A stretch of DNA of 64,000 bases, taken from assembly GCF_000317835.1 (NCBI RefSeq), contig NC_019793.1:744001-808000 (forward strand), in the 5' to 3' direction. The notes beneath the pieces are model-generated. The model had not been told where the DNA came from, made no database searches, and saw nothing but the letters and a program-made list of their open reading frames with translations. Source of the DNA: Deinococcus peraridilitoris DSM 19664. Its GTDB lineage: Bacteria; Deinococcota; Deinococci; Deinococcales; Deinococcaceae. Shown piece after piece: positions 18,553 through 28,764 of the stretch. Position 1 is the stretch's first letter. Every line of letters starts with the position of its first letter. The position numbers and the translations under genes were made by a program.

Positions 18553-19359
18553 ATGTACCTTCAGTCTGTTCGTTTTGATCATTCCCCGAAGCTGCATTCC
18601 ATGCGAACGGACACCCCGTTTTGCGTGGATACGCGCGTCGTGGTGCACAGCCGCCGCGGTCCGGAGATTGCCCGGGTCCGTACCGAAGCCGAACTTTCTC
18701 CGGGTGCGCAGCAGGTGGGCACCATCGTGCGTCAGGCCACCTCTGAAGATCTGGAGCGCTGGGAGGAACTCGGCCGCGAAGCCGAGGACCTCAAATGGAT
18801 GCTGCGCGCCCGTGCCCGTTCGCGTGGCCTGCACGTAAAGATTGTCCTTTGCGAGTTCACGCTGGACGGCGCGCTGCTCAGCGTCAGCTACAGTGCCGAC
18901 GAGCGCATCGAGCTTGGCAGCCTCGTGCAGGATCTGAGGGGATCCACCAAAGCCAAAATCAACTTCACGGCAGTCGGACCCCGCGAGCAGGCCATGACCC
19001 TCGGCGCGCTGGGCAGTTGTGGACGCGAAAACTGCTCCAGCACGCATTTGCAGGACTTTGCCCCCGTCTCGATCCGCATGGCGCGCGACCAGCAACTTCC
19101 GCTCAACCCCGAAAAGCTGTCCGGACCTTGTGGGCGGCTGCTGTGCTGCCTGCAATACGAGCACAGCATGTACCAGGAACTCCTCAAGGGGCTGCCACGC
19201 AAGAACGCCAAAGTGTGTCACACCGAAAGCGGTGCCTGCGGCAAGGTCGTGAAGCTCAATCCCCTGCAGGGCACCGTGGACCTCTACACCGACGCAGGCC
19301 TGATGGCCGGCATTCGCCCGGATGAAATCACCCCGCTCAAGGGAGACCGTCAGGGGTAA
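18553..19359 (+). CDS. PSP1 C-terminal domain protein (YaaT-like)
   Basis: 268 residues. Conserved Cys cluster: GSCGRENC near 155-161 and [14 protein letters not shown] near 192-205, the hallmark of PSP1/YaaT-family proteins, plus a C-terminal segment with further Cys. In Bacillus, YaaT joins a complex affecting phosphorelay and RNase Y; the role here is unknown. The start is reasonable but no Shine-Dalgarno is seen. Confidence 0.85.
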   Translation: MYLQSVRFDHSPKLHSMRTDTPFCVDTRVVVHSRRGPEIARVRTEAELSPGAQQVGTIVRQATSEDLERWEELGREAEDLKWMLRARARSRGLHVKIVLCEFTLDGALLSVSYSADERIELGSLVQDLRGSTKAKINFTAVGPREQAMTLGALGSCGRENCSSTHLQDFAPVSIRMARDQQLPLNPEKLSGPCGRLLCCLQYEHSMYQELLKGLPRKNAKVCHTESGACGKVVKLNPLQGTVDLYTDAGLMAGIRPDEITPLKGDRQG

Positions 19360-19379
19360 GGGCCAGTCGACGCCAGACG

Positions 19380-19408
19380 TTGCATCTTGCTGGAGCCTTT
19401 GCTAGAAT
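19380..19408 (+). promoter_or_regulatory. Promoter of tRNA-Trp
   Basis: TTGCAT (19380-19385), a 17-base spacer and TAGAAT (19403-19408) form a well-spaced sigma-70 promoter, placing the start about 30 bases before the mature tRNA. Confidence 0.75.
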
Positions 19409-19445
19409 TCGCGGGCAATCGAAGTGTACCCTTCGTGCGCAGCGT

Positions 19446-19522
19446 GGGTCCTTAGCTCAGCCTGGTAGAGCGTCGGTCTCCAAAACCGCAGGTCGTAGGT
19501 TCGAATCCTTCAGGGCCCGCCA
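19446..19522 (+). tRNA. tRNA-Trp (anticodon CCA)
   Basis: 77 bases. The seven-pair acceptor stem GGGTCCT/AGGGCCC (one G-T pair), D arm AGCTCAG...GAGC, anticodon loop CTCCAAA (CCA at 34-36) and T arm GGTTCGAATCC are complete, and CCA is encoded (19520-19522). A decayed integrase gene starts directly beyond it, so it is the probable insertion target of a mobile element. Confidence 0.95.
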
Positions 19523-19526
19523 CGTA

Positions 19527-19560
19527 GAAACCCCGTTCCAGAACGGGGTTTCTTCCTTTT
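19527..19560 (+). terminator. Rho-independent terminator of tRNA-Trp
   Basis: GAAACCCCGTTC (19527-19538) pairs with 19541-19552, followed by a T-rich tail (TTCCTTTT). Confidence 0.85.
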
Positions 19561-19618
19561 ACAGCGAGGCGCGATTCTGCCTTTTTTGGCAACCGCGTGT
19601 AGTAGCGGTGTAATAGCC

Positions 19619-20937
19619 TCAATTGAGGGACACCGCCGGGGCGGGTGGAACGACCGGGGCTTGCTCGAAGAGGTCCACCACCGCCGCGCGCCGTTCGTTG
19701 TCCAGCACCTGCCGATAAACATCGAGGGTGATACTGACCCGTGCGTGCCCCAGCACCTTCGACACCACTTCAACCGGCATTCCGCGCCGCAGGGCCAACG
19801 TGGCGTAGGTATGACGCAAATCGTGGGGCGAGGGGCGAGATACCCGGCAGACTCTCCCCGGCCATCACGACGCTCTCCAGCTGGGCGAGCGCCTCACGGG
19901 TAGCCATCTTCGTCACGCCACCCGCCCGCTTCTTGAATCGCGCGGGGTCGGACCATTCCAGCAGGCTCGAAAGCGCACGCTTCAGGTTGTCCGGGTGTGT
20001 CTGGTCGCCCAGGGCGGTCGCGAAGACCGCGCCGGTATTCTCCCATTCCTTGCCCACCAGGAGACGCTCAGCCTCTTGCACCCACGGTGAGCCCGCAGCA
20101 CGGCCACCAGGCTGGTGGGCAGGTGAATATCCCGCCGTGAGTTCGCCGTCTTGGGATCATTCGTCTCAAAGCCTTCAACGCCCATCACGCGGGCCTGCCG
20201 GACCTTGAGCACTCCACCGTCGAGGTCGAGATCAGCCCAGGTCAGGCCCATGACCTCGCCGCGCCTCAGGCCGATGCTCATTGCTGTGAACAGGGCGGGC
20301 CACAAGCGGCACAACCCCGCCGAATGAAGTGCCCAACCGACGGCGTGCAGACGGGCGGCCTGTTCGAAGTCCAGCGCAGTCCCGGCTGATTCCGAACGGG
20401 GCGCCCGCACCCGCCTGACCCCTTCCATATGGTTGGCATAGATGATCCGGTCACTGACCGCTTCACGGAACAGCGAGCGGAGCCGCGTGAGCACGTGGGG
20501 CTGGGGGTCCGCGCGGACATCGGGCCACCGCGCCGCATGGTGCGCCGCGAAAGCGTCACCATCAAATCCTTGAGGTGTTTCGGGCGCACGTCCTGAAGCC
20601 GCATCTTCCCGATGTGCTCCAGGGCATAGGCCAGCTCTTCCCCGTACCGCTTGGCCGTCCGGGGACGCACCTCGACCTGCCGCCTGAGCCAGCGTTCAGC
20701 GTACTCGGCCACCGTAACTTTGTCAGGGGCGCCGATCAGCTTGCGGGAATGGTCCGCCAGCACCTTGGTCATGGCGTCATGGGCTGCCGTCTGGCCCGAC
20801 GAGGTGCCTGAACGGGTGATGCGGCTGCCATCCGCGCGATACCCGAGCGTCACCTGCCAGCGCCAGACGCCCTTACGAACCTCCCATACGGTCCCCTGGC
20901 TGTTGCCGCGCTCCTTGGGGACTTGCGCCCCGGCTTC
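19619..20937 (-). pseudogene. Tyrosine recombinase/phage integrase, multiply frameshifted
   Basis: Four reading-frame pieces join into one integrase. N-terminal AP2-like segment VWEVRKGVWRWQ...LGYRADGS (about 20910-20835), SAM-like domain, then catalytic core with GLRRGEV (Arg), PHDLRHTYAT (His-x-x-Arg), VLGHA and DVYRQ (Tyr). Frame changes fall near 20500-20512, 20078-20085 and 19830-19845, all within C/G-rich runs, and no start codon is available at the N-terminus. All catalytic motifs survive in sequence but not in one frame. Its C-terminal end lies 97 bases from tRNA-Trp, the usual att-adjacent position. Inactive unless the shifts are sequencing errors. Confidence 0.85.
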
Positions 20938-21016
20938 TCAGCCCCACCCTTCGCCTTTGCACACGCGTTGCACAAGGGTAAGGTTCTCTGCCAGAGCTCG
21001 ATGTACGCTGAGCCGG

Positions 21017-22567
21017 TCAAGGTTGGGCGTGCTGGGTGGTGAATGCGGTGAATGAGAGGGGTGGGAGTTGCACGGTCAGTGCCCGCCCTTCCAACTGCGG
21101 CAGGGTGATCTCGTGGGCGATGACATTGTCAGGCTTTTCGAAGGAGTTGCTGGCGAACGGGTCGTTCCCGCTCATCTGCCAGCCTCGCGTGAGGCTCTGG
21201 GGTCCCTCGTCCTCCCAGCACACCTGCACGGTCAGCGGTTCAGTTTGTGAGCGGTTGACCAGGAAGACCGCGCCCTGCCCGTTCTGAGGATCGAAGCTGG
21301 CGGACACGTCGAGCTGCGGCACGGCACCATAGCGTTTGGTGTCGCGAAGTGGGGAGCGAACGAGCGGGTCGAGGGCGTAGCCGCTGGCGGTGTTGCTGAA
21401 GATGGTGAGTGGGTAGAAGATGGTCTGTTTGAACATCGCGTCTTTCCGAGTCATGATCGGCGCGATGACGTTGACGATCTGCGCGATGCAGGCGATCTTG
21501 ACGACGTCGGACTTGTTCAGAAAGGTGTTGAGCCACGTGGCGACTACCAAGGCGTCCTCGAGGTTGTACTCCTCCTCGAGGATGTGCGGCGCCTCGGACC
21601 ACTCGCCGTCGCCACCCTTGGCGCGGTACCAGACGTTCCATTCGTCCCAGCACAGGTAGACGTCGCGTTTGGACCGGTTCTTGGCTTTGGCGAGGCGGAT
21701 GGCGGCGGCGAGGGTGTCGGCGTGCTCCACGAAGTGCAGACTGCTGGCCAGGTAGGAGTCGGTGTCGAGCGGCAGTCCCTCGTTGTTGGAAATGGTCGGG
21801 TAGGGGTTGGCGGCGTAGTGGTGCATTGAAAAGTAGTCGATGTGGCCGTAGGTGCGGTCGAGGACGGTCATGTCCCACTCGGGGTAGGACGCCATCGCGG
21901 TGGCGGAGGAGCCGCAGGCGATGGTTTTGATGGTGGGGTCGGTCCAGCGCATGAGCTTGGCGGCCTGCACGGCCTTGTCGGCGTAGCTCACGGCGTCCAT
22001 CTGGCCGATTTGCCAGGGGCCGTCCATTTCGTTGCCCAAGCACCAGTACTTCACACCGAAGGGCTCGGCGTGACCGTTTTTCGCGCGCATGTCGCTGTAC
22101 ACCGTGCCAGTGGGGAGGTTCATGTACTCGACGAGGTCGGCGGCATCCTGGATGCTGCCGGTGCCGAGGTTCACGGCCCACATCGGCTCGGTCCCGATCT
22201 GGCGGGCAAAGTCCATGAATTCGTGGGGGCCGAACTGATTGGTCTCAATGGAGCGCCAGGCGAGGGCGCGGCGGCGGGGGCGCTGGTCTCTGGGGCCGAT
22301 GCCGTCGGTCCAGCGGTAACCGGAGACGAAGTTCCCTCCGGGGTAGCGCATGATGCGGTAGTTGGTTTCTTTCAGGGCAGCGACGACGTCCTGGCGAATG
22401 CCGTTCTCGTCGGCGAGGGGGGAGCCCGGGTCGTAGATGCCTTCGTAGATGCAGCGGCCCATGTGCTCCGCGAAGCCGCCGAAGATCAGGGGGGAGATTT
22501 CGCTGATGGTGCGGTGGGTGTTGAGGGAAACCGTCGCGCGTTGGGGATTCATGGTGGGCTTGTCCAC
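21017..22567 (-). CDS. Alpha-L-arabinofuranosidase (GH51)
   Basis: 516 residues; releases L-arabinose from arabinan or arabinoxylan oligosaccharides. The TIM-barrel acid/base is E180 in [10 protein letters not shown] and the nucleophile E309 in LCWDEWN, followed by a C-terminal beta domain. No signal peptide, so cytosolic. GTG 22567 has GAGGA five bases upstream; ATG 22552 would trim five residues. Transcribed divergently from araB from a promoter whose spacer contains a LacI-type operator. Closely similar to the broken GH51 at 38834-40344. Confidence 0.93.
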   Translation of the reverse strand: MDKPTMNPQRATVSLNTHRTISEISPLIFGGFAEHMGRCIYEGIYDPGSPLADENGIRQDVVAALKETNYRIMRYPGGNFVSGYRWTDGIGPRDQRPRRRALAWRSIETNQFGPHEFMDFARQIGTEPMWAVNLGTGSIQDAADLVEYMNLPTGTVYSDMRAKNGHAEPFGVKYWCLGNEMDGPWQIGQMDAVSYADKAVQAAKLMRWTDPTIKTIACGSSATAMASYPEWDMTVLDRTYGHIDYFSMHHYAANPYPTISNNEGLPLDTDSYLASSLHFVEHADTLAAAIRLAKAKNRSKRDVYLCWDEWNVWYRAKGGDGEWSEAPHILEEEYNLEDALVVATWLNTFLNKSDVVKIACIAQIVNVIAPIMTRKDAMFKQTIFYPLTIFSNTASGYALDPLVRSPLRDTKRYGAVPQLDVSASFDPQNGQGAVFLVNRSQTEPLTVQVCWEDEGPQSLTRGWQMSGNDPFASNSFEKPDNVIAHEITLPQLEGRALTVQLPPLSFTAFTTQHAQP

Positions 22568-22637
22568 GGATGTCCTCGTCAAACTGATGTGATTTTGCTG
22601 GCCAGGCGGGTGAGCGCGGGGGTCACCGTGGCGAGCG

Positions 22638-22684
22638 TTGACAGCTTGATCTCCCCAGCATACGATGTTAACGATCACAGTCAA
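22638..22684. promoter_or_regulatory. Overlapping divergent promoters sharing one LacI-type operator
   Basis: Plus strand: TTGACA (22638-22643), 17-base spacer, TACGAT (22661-22666), toward araB. Minus strand: TTGACT (22684-22679), 16-base spacer, TATGCT (22662-22657), toward GH51. The operator TGTTAACGATCACA (22666-22679) starts at the plus -10 and fills most of the minus spacer, so one bound repressor would block both. A GTTCAC/GTGAAC inverted repeat (22719-22741) lies further into the araB leader. Confidence 0.75.
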
Positions 22685-22803
22685 GTACCACGAGCAAAAA
22701 CCCCTTCTCAGTCATGGCGTTCACACTAGCGAACAGTGAACTGCCCAGGAGCCGCCAATGCCCAACCCCTGCACGTCACATCCACACTCGCGCGAGGTCT
22801 GCC

Positions 22804-24450
22804 ATGGCTGAGCAGTACGCCGTCGGCGTGGACTTCGGCAGCGAATCCGGTCGGGCTGTCGTCGTCCGCCTTTCGGACGGCGCCGCCCTCGGCGAGGCCG
22901 TCACTCCCTACGTCCACGCCGTCATGGACCGCGCCCTTCCCTGCGGCACACCCCTTGGCAAGGAATGGGCGCTGCAGCACCCGCAGGACTACCTTGACGT
23001 GTTCCAGCAGGCCGTACCTGCCGCCCTCGCCTCGTCTGGCGTCCATTCTGACGACGTGATCGGCATCGGCATCGACTTCACTGCGTGCACACCGATGCCC
23101 ACCCTCGCTGACGGCACCCCACTGTGCCTGCTGTCCGAACACGCTTCCAACCCTCACGCCTGGATCAAGCTCTGGAAACACCACGCTGCACAACCCCAGG
23201 CCGACCGCATCAACGCTGTCGCCCTGGCTCGCGGCGAGCCCTGGCTCGCGCGCTACGGCGGCAAGCAGTCCAGCGAGTGGTTCTTCGCCAAGGCCCTGCA
23301 GATCCTCGAGGAGGACCCGAAACTTTACGCCGCCACCGAACGCTTCATCGAAGCCGCCGACTGGGTCGTGTGGCAACTCACCGGCGTCGAGACCCGCAGC
23401 GCGTGCACCGCCGGCTACAAAGCCATCCACCAGGACGGCCGTTTCCCGGACGCCAGCTTCTTCGCGGCGCTCCATCCGGACTTCGCGGATGTCGTGCAGA
23501 CCCGCATGAAGACCGACCTCGCGCCGCTCGGCGGCAAAGCCGGCGAACTGTCGGAGCAGGCGGCCGCCTGGACGGGGCTCAATCCCGGCACGGCCGTCGC
23601 AGTTGCAAACGTCGACGCGCACGTCACCCTGCCCGCTGCTGGCGTCACGCAGCCCGGCCGTCTGGTCGCCATCATGGGCACCTCCACCTGCCACGTGCTG
23701 CTCGGCGACGAGCTACGAGAAGTGCCCGGCATGTGCGGCGTCGTGCCCGACGGTGTCGTTCCCGGCCTGTACGGTTACGAAGCCGGACAGAGCGGCGTGG
23801 GAGACATCTTCGCGTGGTTCGTGAAGCACGGCGTGCCCCCGGAGTACCACCGTCAAGCCGAACGGGAAGGCGTCAGCGTCCACGACGTCCTTGAACGCGA
23901 AGCGGCACTGCAGGCCCCAGGTGAGCACGGCCTTGTCGCCCTCGACTGGCTGAACGGCAACCGCAGCGTGCTGGTCGATGCGAACCTCAGCGGCGTGATC
24001 TTGGGCCTCTCCATCGGGACTCGCGCCCCCGACATCTACCGCGCGCTGATCGAGGCTACCGCTTATGGCACGCGCCTGATCATCGAGACGTTCGAAGCGA
24101 GCGGCGTGCCCGTCAATGAAGTCGTCATTGCCGGCGGCCTGAAGAAGAACCGCCTGTTGATGCAGGTCTACGCCGACGTCACCGGCCGTTCCCTCAGCAT
24201 CCTCGACGTCGAGCAGGGCCCCGCGTTGGGGAGTGCCATGCACGCCGCGGTCGCCGCGGGCGCCTACCCGGACATCTTCGCTGCGGCCGAGCGTATGGGG
24301 CAGGTGCGGCGCGACGCCTACCGTCCCGATCCCGCCGCGCGAGCGACGTACGACAAGCTGTACGCCGAGTACCGCACGCTGCACGACTACTTCGGGCGCG
24401 GCGCCAACGACGTGATGCACCGCCTCAAGGCGCTGAGGAGACCTGAATGA
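22804..24450 (+). CDS. araB: L-ribulokinase
   Basis: 548 residues, FGGY-family sugar kinase that phosphorylates L-ribulose. The N-terminal GVDFGSESGRAVVV phosphate-binding loop, GIDFTACTPMP and the ATP-site IMGTSTCH and VIAGGLKKNRL segments are all present; length matches AraB of the 550-residue type. GAGGT five bases before ATG 22804 fixes the start; an upstream in-frame ATG at 22714 lies in the promoter region and is rejected. First gene of an araB-araD-araA operon with four-base overlaps. Confidence 0.96.
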   Translation: MAEQYAVGVDFGSESGRAVVVRLSDGAALGEAVTPYVHAVMDRALPCGTPLGKEWALQHPQDYLDVFQQAVPAALASSGVHSDDVIGIGIDFTACTPMPTLADGTPLCLLSEHASNPHAWIKLWKHHAAQPQADRINAVALARGEPWLARYGGKQSSEWFFAKALQILEEDPKLYAATERFIEAADWVVWQLTGVETRSACTAGYKAIHQDGRFPDASFFAALHPDFADVVQTRMKTDLAPLGGKAGELSEQAAAWTGLNPGTAVAVANVDAHVTLPAAGVTQPGRLVAIMGTSTCHVLLGDELREVPGMCGVVPDGVVPGLYGYEAGQSGVGDIFAWFVKHGVPPEYHRQAEREGVSVHDVLEREAALQAPGEHGLVALDWLNGNRSVLVDANLSGVILGLSIGTRAPDIYRALIEATAYGTRLIIETFEASGVPVNEVVIAGGLKKNRLLMQVYADVTGRSLSILDVEQGPALGSAMHAAVAAGAYPDIFAAAERMGQVRRDAYRPDPAARATYDKLYAEYRTLHDYFGRGANDVMHRLKALRRPE

Positions 24451-25160
24451 GCACGCCAGCCACCGGAGATCACCGTTCACTGCTGTATCAAGGCGTCCGT
24501 GAGGACCTCACGTACCTGCACGCGGAACTTCCACGCAACGGCCTGGTCACGTGGACCAGCGGCAACATCAGTGCGCGCTGCGGTGAGCACATGATCATCA
24601 AACCCAGCGGCGTGACCTTCGAGGACCTCACACCCGAAAGCATGGTCGTCACCGACCTCGACGCGCGCGTCATTGAGGGCCGCTACAGTCCCTCGTCGGA
24701 CACCGCGACGCACGCGTACATCTACCGTCACCTGCCCCACGTGGGCGGCATCGTTCACACCCACAGCCCTTACGCCACCGCCTGGGCCGCGAACGCCCGC
24801 GACATTCCCTGTGTCCTGACCGCCATGGCGGACGAGTTCGGCGGCCCGATTCCCTGCGGTGACTTCGCACTGATCGGCGGTGAGGAGATCGGCGCGGAAG
24901 TCGTGCGTGTCCTGCATGGCCACCGCTCGCCCGCCATCATCCTCCAGAACCACGGGGTGTTCACCATCGGCTCCACGCCACGCGCCGCTCTCAAGGCCGC
25001 CGTGATGTGTGAGGACGTCGCGCGCACCGTGTTCCTGGCCTACCAGCTCGGCAACGTCCAGAGCCTCGCGCAGGAACACATCGACAAGCTCTACGACCGG
25101 TACCAAGGTGTCTACGGGCAGCGGTCCGACACTGCCACGGACGGGAAAGGAACAGCATGA
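24447..25160 (+). CDS. araD: L-ribulose-5-phosphate 4-epimerase
   Basis: 237 residues, class II aldolase/epimerase fold. TSGNISAR near 37-44 (phosphate binding), zinc-ligand histidines in HTHS near 99-102 and QNHG near 169-172. Makes D-xylulose 5-phosphate. ATGA overlaps on both sides couple it to araB and araA. Leucine codon use (8 CTC to 9 CTG by eye count) differs from flanking core genes such as ccmB (9 to 36). Confidence 0.96.
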   Translation: MSTPATGDHRSLLYQGVREDLTYLHAELPRNGLVTWTSGNISARCGEHMIIKPSGVTFEDLTPESMVVTDLDARVIEGRYSPSSDTATHAYIYRHLPHVGGIVHTHSPYATAWAANARDIPCVLTAMADEFGGPIPCGDFALIGGEEIGAEVVRVLHGHRSPAIILQNHGVFTIGSTPRAALKAAVMCEDVARTVFLAYQLGNVQSLAQEHIDKLYDRYQGVYGQRSDTATDGKGTA

Positions 25161-26713
25161 CCACCCTCATCCCCCAAACCGAGCCCGCCCCTCAGACTGC
25201 GCGCCCCGCGAACCTCGCTCCTGCCGAGGTGTGGTTCGTGTGCGGCTCACAGCACCTCTACGGCCCTGAAGCGCTCGAGCAGGTCGCCGAGCATGCCCGC
25301 GTCATCGGGCAGGCCCTCAGAGACAGCCCACTCATCCCGCTTGACATCGTGACCAAGGGCGTGCTCACCACCCCCGAGGACATCCGCCGCTTGTGCCGTG
25401 AGGCGGACAGCGACCCACGCTGCGCCGGCCTGATCCTCTGGATGCACACCTTCTCCCCATCGAAGATGTGGATCGGCGGGCTCAGCACCCTCAAGAAGCC
25501 CTTCGCGCACCTGCACACCCAGTTCGACCGCGAACTGCCGTGGGCGACGCTCGACATGGACTACATGAACCTCAACCAGTCCGCGCACGGCGACCGCGAA
25601 GCCGGCTTCCTGCACACGAGGCTACGCCTCGAACGCAAGGTGGTCGTCGGGCACTGGTCGGACCCGGAGGTCCAGGCGCGACTCGGCACCTGGGCGCGCG
25701 CTGCGTGGGCCTGGCATGACCTTCAGGGCGCCAACTTCGCCCGGTTCGGTGACAACATGCGTGACGTCGCCGTCACCGAGGGTGACAAGGTCTCCGCGGA
25801 GATGCGCTTCGGCTTCGCCGTGAATGCCTTCCCAGTCGGGGATCTCGCCGCGCGGGTGAACGCCGTGACCGAGGCGCAGATCGACGCGCTCATCGATACG
25901 TACCTCCGCGAGTACGCCGTCACGCCCGAACTGCAGCCGGACGGAGCGCAGCACGCCTCACTGCGAGATGCAGCGCGCATCGAGGCGGGCCTGCGCGGCT
26001 TTCTGGAGGATGGCGGGTTCAAGGGCTTCACCGACAACTTCCAGGATCTGCACGGCCTCAAGCAACTGCCCGGCATCGCCACGCAGCGCCTGATGGCCGA
26101 GGGATACGGCTTCGGCGGCGAGGGCGACTGGAAGACTGCGGCGCTCGTCCGCGCGATGAAGGTCATGGCGTACGGCCTGCCGGGCGGCACGTCCTTCATG
26201 GAGGACTACACCTACCACCTCGAGCCCGGCAATCATCAGGTGCTCGGCGCGCACATGCTCGAAGTCTGCCCGACCATCGCTGCAGGCACTCCTCGTGTCG
26301 AGGTGCATCCGCTGGGTATCGGCGGCAAGGAAGACCCGGTGCGGCTGGTCTTTGACGCGCAACACGGACCCGCCGTCAACGCGTCGCTGGTGGATCTCGG
26401 CAACCGCTTCCGGCTGATCGTGAACGAAGTGACTGCCATGCCGCACCCGGACCTACCCAAGCTGCCCGTCGCGCGCGCCGTGTGGGAAACAAAACCAGAC
26501 TTCAAGACGGCCAGCGCCGCGTGGATTCACGCGGGTGGCGCGCACCACACTGGGTACAGCTCTGCCCTCACCACCGAACACCTCGAGGATTTCGCCGTGA
26601 TTGCAGGGGTGGAACTTGCCGTGATCGACTCGGGCACCATCTTGCGCGACTTCCGGCAGAATCTTCGCCTGAGCGACCTGTACTACGTGCTCGCGCAAGG
26701 ACTGAGGGCCTGA
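25157..26713 (+). CDS. araA: L-arabinose isomerase
   Basis: 518 residues; converts L-arabinose to L-ribulose with a divalent metal. The opening [14 protein letters not shown], central [24 protein letters not shown] (metal-binding Glu and His) and C-terminal GGAHHTGYS are characteristic. Slightly longer than the roughly 500-residue norm through an N-terminal Pro-rich lead of about 25 residues. ATG overlaps the araD stop. Confidence 0.97.
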   Translation: MTTLIPQTEPAPQTARPANLAPAEVWFVCGSQHLYGPEALEQVAEHARVIGQALRDSPLIPLDIVTKGVLTTPEDIRRLCREADSDPRCAGLILWMHTFSPSKMWIGGLSTLKKPFAHLHTQFDRELPWATLDMDYMNLNQSAHGDREAGFLHTRLRLERKVVVGHWSDPEVQARLGTWARAAWAWHDLQGANFARFGDNMRDVAVTEGDKVSAEMRFGFAVNAFPVGDLAARVNAVTEAQIDALIDTYLREYAVTPELQPDGAQHASLRDAARIEAGLRGFLEDGGFKGFTDNFQDLHGLKQLPGIATQRLMAEGYGFGGEGDWKTAALVRAMKVMAYGLPGGTSFMEDYTYHLEPGNHQVLGAHMLEVCPTIAAGTPRVEVHPLGIGGKEDPVRLVFDAQHGPAVNASLVDLGNRFRLIVNEVTAMPHPDLPKLPVARAVWETKPDFKTASAAWIHAGGAHHTGYSSALTTEHLEDFAVIAGVELAVIDSGTILRDFRQNLRLSDLYYVLAQGLRA

Positions 26714-26714
26714 C

Positions 26715-27737
26715 GTGGCGCTCCTCGTGCGTCCCGCTTCCCGGCTCGCTATGGGACTGTTCACCCTGGGCTCTCTCGCGCTTGGCGGTGGCGATCGCCC
26801 CTCCCAGTCCATCCTGCGCGGTCACCTCGTGATTCACGACCCAAGCGTCGCGCGTGTCGGGCAGCACTACGTGGCGTTCTGGACGGGGGACGAGCACGTT
26901 GGCGACGGCGCCCCGAGAATCAAGACGTCACGCGACGGCCGTACCTGGACCGACGCCGGCACCCTCCAGGGTGACCGTCCGCGCTGGATCGCGCAGCACT
27001 TGGACACCTACCCGCCCAACTTATGGGCCCCGCACGTCTTCGAGCGTCAAGGCACCTACTACCTCTACTACTCCGCGTCGCTGTTCGGGAAGAACACCAG
27101 CGCCATCGGCTTGGCCGTCAACCGCCACTTTGATCCGCGCAATCCGGGCGCGAACTGGGAAGACAAGGGCTTGGTCGTCGCCAGCCGCGAGGGGGATAAC
27201 TTCAACGCCATCGACGCGGCACGCCTCGACACGCCGGACGGTCGCGCGTGGCTGGCGTTCGGCTCCTTCTGGGATGGCATCAAGATGCGCGAGCTCGACC
27301 CAGTGAGCGGAAAGCTCAAGAGCAGCAACCCGACGCTGTACTCCCTTGCCTCACGCGGCGGGGGCCCGATCGAGGCACCGTCGCTCCTGCGGCGCGGGGG
27401 GTACTACTACCTGTTCACGTCGTTCGACAAGTGCTGCAGCGGCCTGTTCAGCACGTACCGCATCATGGTCGGCCGTTCCAAGAGCGTCACGGGGCCGTAT
27501 GTGGACAAACGCGGCACACCGCTCCTGGCGGGTGGCGGCACGGAACTCCAGGCAATGAAGGGCCGCTTCATCGGCCCCGGCGGGCAGGAAGTGTACCGTG
27601 ACGGTGACCGTGACATGCTCGCCTATCACTACTACGACGGGGACGACGCTGGAGTCCCCAAACTCCAGGTGTCGACCATCCGCTGGAGCGCCGACGGCTG
27701 GCCCAGCCTGGACCCACTCCCCAACGGAGGTGAGTGA
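26715..27737 (+). CDS. Secreted GH43 arabinosidase (arabinan endo-1,5-alpha-L-arabinosidase type)
   Basis: 340 residues. Residues 1-24 look like a signal peptide, making this the only exported glycosidase of the cluster. The five-bladed-propeller catalytic triad is visible as D42 (HDPSV), Asp in FNAIDAA and E220 (GPIEAPS). Likely cuts arabinan outside the cell into importable oligosaccharides. GTG start with GAGG seven bases upstream, one base after araA. Confidence 0.85.
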   Translation: MALLVRPASRLAMGLFTLGSLALGGGDRPSQSILRGHLVIHDPSVARVGQHYVAFWTGDEHVGDGAPRIKTSRDGRTWTDAGTLQGDRPRWIAQHLDTYPPNLWAPHVFERQGTYYLYYSASLFGKNTSAIGLAVNRHFDPRNPGANWEDKGLVVASREGDNFNAIDAARLDTPDGRAWLAFGSFWDGIKMRELDPVSGKLKSSNPTLYSLASRGGGPIEAPSLLRRGGYYYLFTSFDKCCSGLFSTYRIMVGRSKSVTGPYVDKRGTPLLAGGGTELQAMKGRFIGPGGQEVYRDGDRDMLAYHYYDGDDAGVPKLQVSTIRWSADGWPSLDPLPNGGE

Positions 27738-27738
27738 C

Positions 27739-28764
27739 GTGACGCACGCCGCCGCAGTCCTGACCGGCAAGGAACGCTTCGCCCTGACCGAGCGCACCCT
27801 ATCCACGCCGAGCACGGGTGAGGTCGTGATCGAGATCCGCACTGTCGGCGTGTGCGGCTCGGACATCCACATGTTCCACGACGGCCGCATCGGGAACATC
27901 AGCATCAGCGAGCCGCTGGTGCTCGGCCATGAGTTCATGGGCGTCGTCACGCACGCTCCCGACGGGGCGCGTGACGGTGACGGCCAGCCGTTGCGACCCG
28001 GGAACCGCGTGGCGGTGGAACCGCACGTCGCGTGTGGTCACTGCCGCGAGTGCCGCGAGGGCCACCCGAACCTGTGTACGGATCACACCTTCATGGGCGT
28101 GTTCCCGCGTGACGGCGCGCTGCAGCAGAAGCTGATTGTGCCCGCACACAACTGCTTCGTCCTTCCGGACGGCATCAGTGACATTGGCGGCGCGATGCTC
28201 GAACCGCTCGGGGTCGCGCTGCACGCCTTGCGGCTCGGCCACGTCACGGTCGGGGATCGCGCCGCCGTGGTCGGCGCCGGACCGATCGGCCTGCTGCTCG
28301 TTCAGTTGCTTCGGCTCGCCGGGGTCACGGCGCTGCATGTCATCGAGCCACTCGCGTGGCGCCGCGAGCTCGCCGCCACCACTGGCGCGACGTCGGTGGC
28401 CGCCGCGTTCGACACCACCGAGGACTCGCGCTACGACGTGGTGTTCGAGGCTGGGTGGGCGGACGACTCCGTGCAGACCTCGGCGCTTCTGGCGCGGCCC
28501 GGCGCGAAAGTCGTTCTGGTCGGCATTCCCGGAGACGACCGCTGCACTGTGCAGCACTCCCTCGCCCGCCGCAAGGGCCTGTCGCTGATCTTCTCACGGC
28601 GCATGGCGCACACCTACCCTGAGTGCATCGCGCTGGTTGAGCGCGGCATGGTGGACGTCGACAAGCTGGTCAGCGACGTATTCCCCCTTGATCAGGTGCA
28701 ACGCGCCTTCGAACGTCACGCCCGGTACGAGGAGGGCGTCGTCAAGGTGATGGTGCAGCTCTAG
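27739..28764 (+). CDS. Zinc-dependent medium-chain alcohol/polyol dehydrogenase
   Basis: 341 residues. Catalytic zinc site VCGSD and GHEFMG, structural zinc cysteines in CGHCRECREGHPNLC, and the Rossmann GAGPIGLL motif near 170. Resembles sorbitol/L-arabitol/threonine dehydrogenases; an L-arabinose- or arabitol-linked oxidation is inferred from its place as last gene of the ara operon. GTG 27739 is chosen for the GGAGGTGA ribosome site; frame-compatible upstream sequence belongs to the GH43 gene. Its TAG stop lies inside the left end of an intergenic repeat. Confidence 0.85.
   Translation: MTHAAAVLTGKERFALTERTLSTPSTGEVVIEIRTVGVCGSDIHMFHDGRIGNISISEPLVLGHEFMGVVTHAPDGARDGDGQPLRPGNRVAVEPHVACGHCRECREGHPNLCTDHTFMGVFPRDGALQQKLIVPAHNCFVLPDGISDIGGAMLEPLGVALHALRLGHVTVGDRAAVVGAGPIGLLLVQLLRLAGVTALHVIEPLAWRRELAATTGATSVAAAFDTTEDSRYDVVFEAGWADDSVQTSALLARPGAKVVLVGIPGDDRCTVQHSLARRKGLSLIFSRRMAHTYPECIALVERGMVDVDKLVSDVFPLDQVQRAFERHARYEEGVVKVMVQL

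Noticed and set aside
19523..19618. Second copy of the tRNA-Trp 3' end as an attachment site
   Set aside because: No repeat of the tRNA 3' segment was found by eye here or elsewhere in the window.
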